Origin: Amblyornis subalaris
Taxonomy: Eukaryota; Chordata; Aves; Passeriformes; Ptilonorhynchidae
DNA length: 64,000 nucleotides
Reading direction: 5' to 3'
NCBI GenBank assembly: GCA_018881555.1
Contig: JACAXG010000063.1
Span: 4,551,930-4,615,929, forward strand
Part shown: positions 61,013-64,000 of the stretch, piece after piece
Numbering within the stretch: position 1 is the stretch's first letter
Layout of the letters: every line of letters begins with the position of its first letter
The notes under the pieces: model-generated
What the model saw: only the letters and a program-made list of their open reading frames with translations
What the model was told of the DNA's origin: nothing
Databases searched by the model: none
Made by a program: the position numbers and the translations under genes

Positions 61013-64000
61013 AAAACTGGTAGCAACTTAAGGCCAAACTTATCCACAAACCCCTGAGGTGACGAGGTTATACAAATCTGAACTGTCAGCATTCCCTCTG
61101 CTGTTCATCAGAGCAACTCTGCAGCAGGGCACAGGTGTTTTGTTAGACATTCTTAGAGCAGTGTGATATTCCAGGCCTAACCAAATTAAAACTTCAGTCT
61201 CCTCTCATACTGTGAGAGCTGTTATGATACCAAGCTGGACTGAAAGCTTTCTTGCTGTGGAGTCAGTTTTGTTTAAAAGTGGCACAAGGGGTTTCTTTTT
61301 TGTTTCAGGGTGGTGGTGGTTTTGTTTTCTATGCAGCGAATGGATGAGAGAAAAGGTAACCCACCAAATCCTTTAAAAACCAAACAAACCAAAACACACC
61401 CAAAGCAGAAGAATTTTTCATCTATTTAAGAAAGAGAATTAATTACTTACATACTCTAGGTACTTTAAGGTGAATTTTTTTTTTGGTTAAGCTGTGACTG
61501 CAGTACCTGATGAAAGAAGGTGTCAACCAGAAAATTGTTTCAGCAGTCTAAAATTGTAGAATCCATGTTTCAGCTAAATGACATACTTGGATGTAAATTT
61601 GGCAAAAGAGCTTCCACAGAGGCTTTTGTGCATTTACTCAAAGCACTGGCTGAAGGACAGCTGGCCAAATCTCATCTTTAAAATGATTTTGCTAATGTTG
61701 ATTAGGAAATTGAAGAGTTGAACCAATTGATTTCACCAGCACTGTTCTTCAATGGTGTCTGTCCTACCTGATGTTAGACTAGTAAAGCAGAATCATACGA
61801 TTTTTTATAGTTTCTGGTTGAACAATAAACTGACCCTACAGAATTAATTAATTCTTTCTAACCATCAATTTGGATTAAAAAGGACAATTACTTTAATGTT
61901 CCATTCCCTCTGATCTCTGTTTTGAGTTTACAGTCACGTCTGAGGTTCTACCCCTCTAACCCTCAGCAGTGGTTTCATTACCCCTCTTTACTCTGGCATA
62001 ATGCTCTTGAATGCTTCAGTGTTAATTCCTCTGAAAGAGCACGAAGATCCAAGCCTTCAGAAAAGAAATTCCCTACGAGAAGCCTAAAAATCTCCAATAC
62101 TCCTTTTCCTCGCATTCCTGTAATGCAGAGGGCGATTATTTCTTCCACATTCTATCTAGATAAACAGCTCTCTAATGAGCAATTGAAGGAAGTCACTTTC
62201 CACCTATTTACTGATTTATTTTTTTTCGAGACATCAGAGAACATGGATAATGGTGATCGTTGATGCTGGATTTAATTGGTACATGGGCTGCGAAGCCTTC
62301 CTAGGAGTTTGGTCTCCAAAGGCTCTTAGGAGACACCCATTATGCATAAGGAGAAGCTCCGTTCATGCATTAAAAACAGATTAAGACAGAAAGAACAAAG
62401 AATAGGAAGAAACCATCAGTTTCCAAAAAGAAGACAATCATGGGTAGGCGAGGGTGGGATCTGCATTGTTCAGCACATGCAGATGTGATCAGACAAGCAT
62501 GTAAATAGTGAGGGTACTGTAGTCTTCATAATTTCTAAAGNCAACTGCAAAAGGTGGGAGAAGCCATGACCCTGAATGGCAAGTTGATGAAATAGCAAAA
62601 TTACAAAAATAATTGAAGTATGGNGTTCCTGTCATGTGAGAAGAGGCTGCACATACAAGACTCACATTGGTCAAGAGCCATCTAAAAGGGAGGTCTGTGA
62701 TAGGCCTGAACAATCTCTTCATTTTTCTTTGGAACNTGAGAAAGCACTGGTTCAAAACTTTGTGAATTTGTAATAACTTGCATAGTAAGTGCAAGCAATC
62801 AATTGGTTGCAACCACTGACACAGCCTTTAAGTCATTAAGTATGTTGAAGCTTTTCCAGGCAAAGCCTGGCAAAAGGACTATTCTTGTCCCTCAATATTC
62901 AGAGCTAGACAGTATTTGGAAATAGGATATTTGGCTGCCTCAGTTTTTGTTTGACATAGTACAATGATTTGTATTACTGTAGTTAAAGATAGAAAAAACG
63001 GCATTGAGGAANGGGTTGAGAAAGCCAAGATTTCTANATGTCACAAATTATTTTGCATTTACTACTTTTTTATTTTGCATCCAAATATAAAAAGTTTCAG
63101 AGATTGAGTGGGCTGCAATCTCTGGAAATCTATTTCAAATGTATCCAAGGTTTTACACCCGAAAATGAAGAGACTTGAAGTTGCTTAGGGACAAGGTTGT
63201 CATTGGAGGTGTAGGGTGTAGACATGTGACAGCTTTGAAGAGAACAGAACATAATGCTTCTCCAAGAAACTGTAGACATGCCACTTGCAAAGGACCATAT
63301 GTTGCATCTTTTACTCATGCTGGTGAATGGGTGGTCACACATGATTCACTTGAGATGGATTAACTGAGAGTTTTGTGGCAAAAAAATGGTGCAGTGTAAT
63401 GCTGCCAGAACAAATAAATCACACCAGTGCATAAAAGTAACTAGTAAAGTAGCAGAGATCAATTACAGTATAAAGTGATTTTTGATGGTTTTGATAAAAA
63501 AACATTCTGGAAAGACAAATGGACAAGATAAGCTTGGCAAACACTGAGAATGGAAAATGCCATCTGGAAACAGAAAATACAGACATAAATTTTATAGCAA
63601 CTGTATAAGGGAGGTGGAAAATGCCTTCTATGCCATGAATCTGGTGATGGAGAAGAGGACACATACCCATGTGCTGCTAGTTCTTACAGGTTGCTTTTGT
63701 ATATGTTTCCATAAGATGTTTAAACGTTTTTGCTGGCTCTGTTTTGTTCCCTTTGCATGAGGTGTTGTTTCATTGCTTCATGTGCAGTGAGAGCTCGGTC
63801 CAGAAGACATGATATGGTTTAGTTTTCACCTCGAAACAGTGCCTGCACTCTCTTGTTTCTGTACCTTCTGTCTTGTTTCATTTCTTCCTTTNGGTGCTAG
63901 TGACTGGTTTTGAAATGATGGAGCCCATGGCTTAGACAGGGCACTCTTGGCTGGGTTAAGAACTGTCTGGACAGCCAGGCCCAGAGAGGAGTGGTGGATG
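61013..64000. other. AT-rich DNA without a supported gene
   Basis: About 3 kb to the window end. A 113-codon plus-strand frame at 61922-62263 has no family motif. No repeat terminus or RNA gene was recognised. The last 60 bases become more GC-rich ('GAACTGTCTGGACAGCCAGG'), but the window stops there. Confidence 0.5.

Noticed and set aside
1..64000. tRNA, known microRNA, CRISPR array, insertion sequences, operons
   Set aside because: No B-box GGTTCGAATC-type sequence, none of the common microRNA seeds I checked by eye, and no regularly spaced direct repeats. All context is vertebrate, so prokaryotic features are not expected.

Overview
The window looks like vertebrate nuclear DNA, most likely from a bird. 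The main evidence is a series of truncated CR1 LINEs in both orientations. Several keep the avian-type CR1 3' end (the 'TTCTATGAT' terminus and the 'GCCCAGAGAGGTGGTGGA' block). Outside the CR1 copies the DNA is mostly AT-rich single-copy sequence, with no long conserved ORFs, no operons, no tRNA or rRNA genes and no CRISPR-like arrays. Most open frames are no longer than chance predicts for 64 kb, and several begin at TTG or GTG. I treat nearly all of them as noise. Scattered single Ns look like masked ambiguity or heterozygous calls.

Layout. From 1 to 20,020 there is gene-poor AT-rich DNA. A minus-strand CR1 3' fragment with many Ns lies at 20,021-20,388. The stretch to 29.3 kb is unannotated apart from a perfect hairpin at 22,751-22,777 and a weak exon-like cluster at 25.77-26.02 kb. 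A plus-strand CR1 with internal deletions lies at 29,293-29,842, and a minus-strand CR1 at 32,157-32,448. Very old, heavily mutated LINE remnants lie at about 33.75-34.36 kb and 38.77-38.97 kb. A small CpG island at about 41.02-41.47 kb is followed by a consensus splice donor and looks like an unassigned promoter. Two diverged copies of an unclassified repeat of about 63 bp lie at 42.94 and 44.32 kb. A plus-strand CR1 3' end lies at 46,502-46,873. The next 11.5 kb is unannotated.

The most gene-like object is a compact GC-rich two-exon gene on the minus strand at about 58.36-59.68 kb. It has an ATG in a strong Kozak context, a predicted signal peptide, a short lumenal stretch, one membrane segment and a basic tail. 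A phase-0 GT-AG intron of 365 nt separates the exons, and an AATAAA lies about 250 nt past the stop. I do not recognise the 182-residue product. The gene lies directly downstream of a CR1 3' end in the same orientation. Its C-terminal coding end is part of a 108-bp duplication whose second copy lies in the 3' UTR. A rearranged CR1 fragment lies about 0.9 kb beyond the upstream CR1, at 60.88-61.01 kb. No pathway can be inferred from this window.
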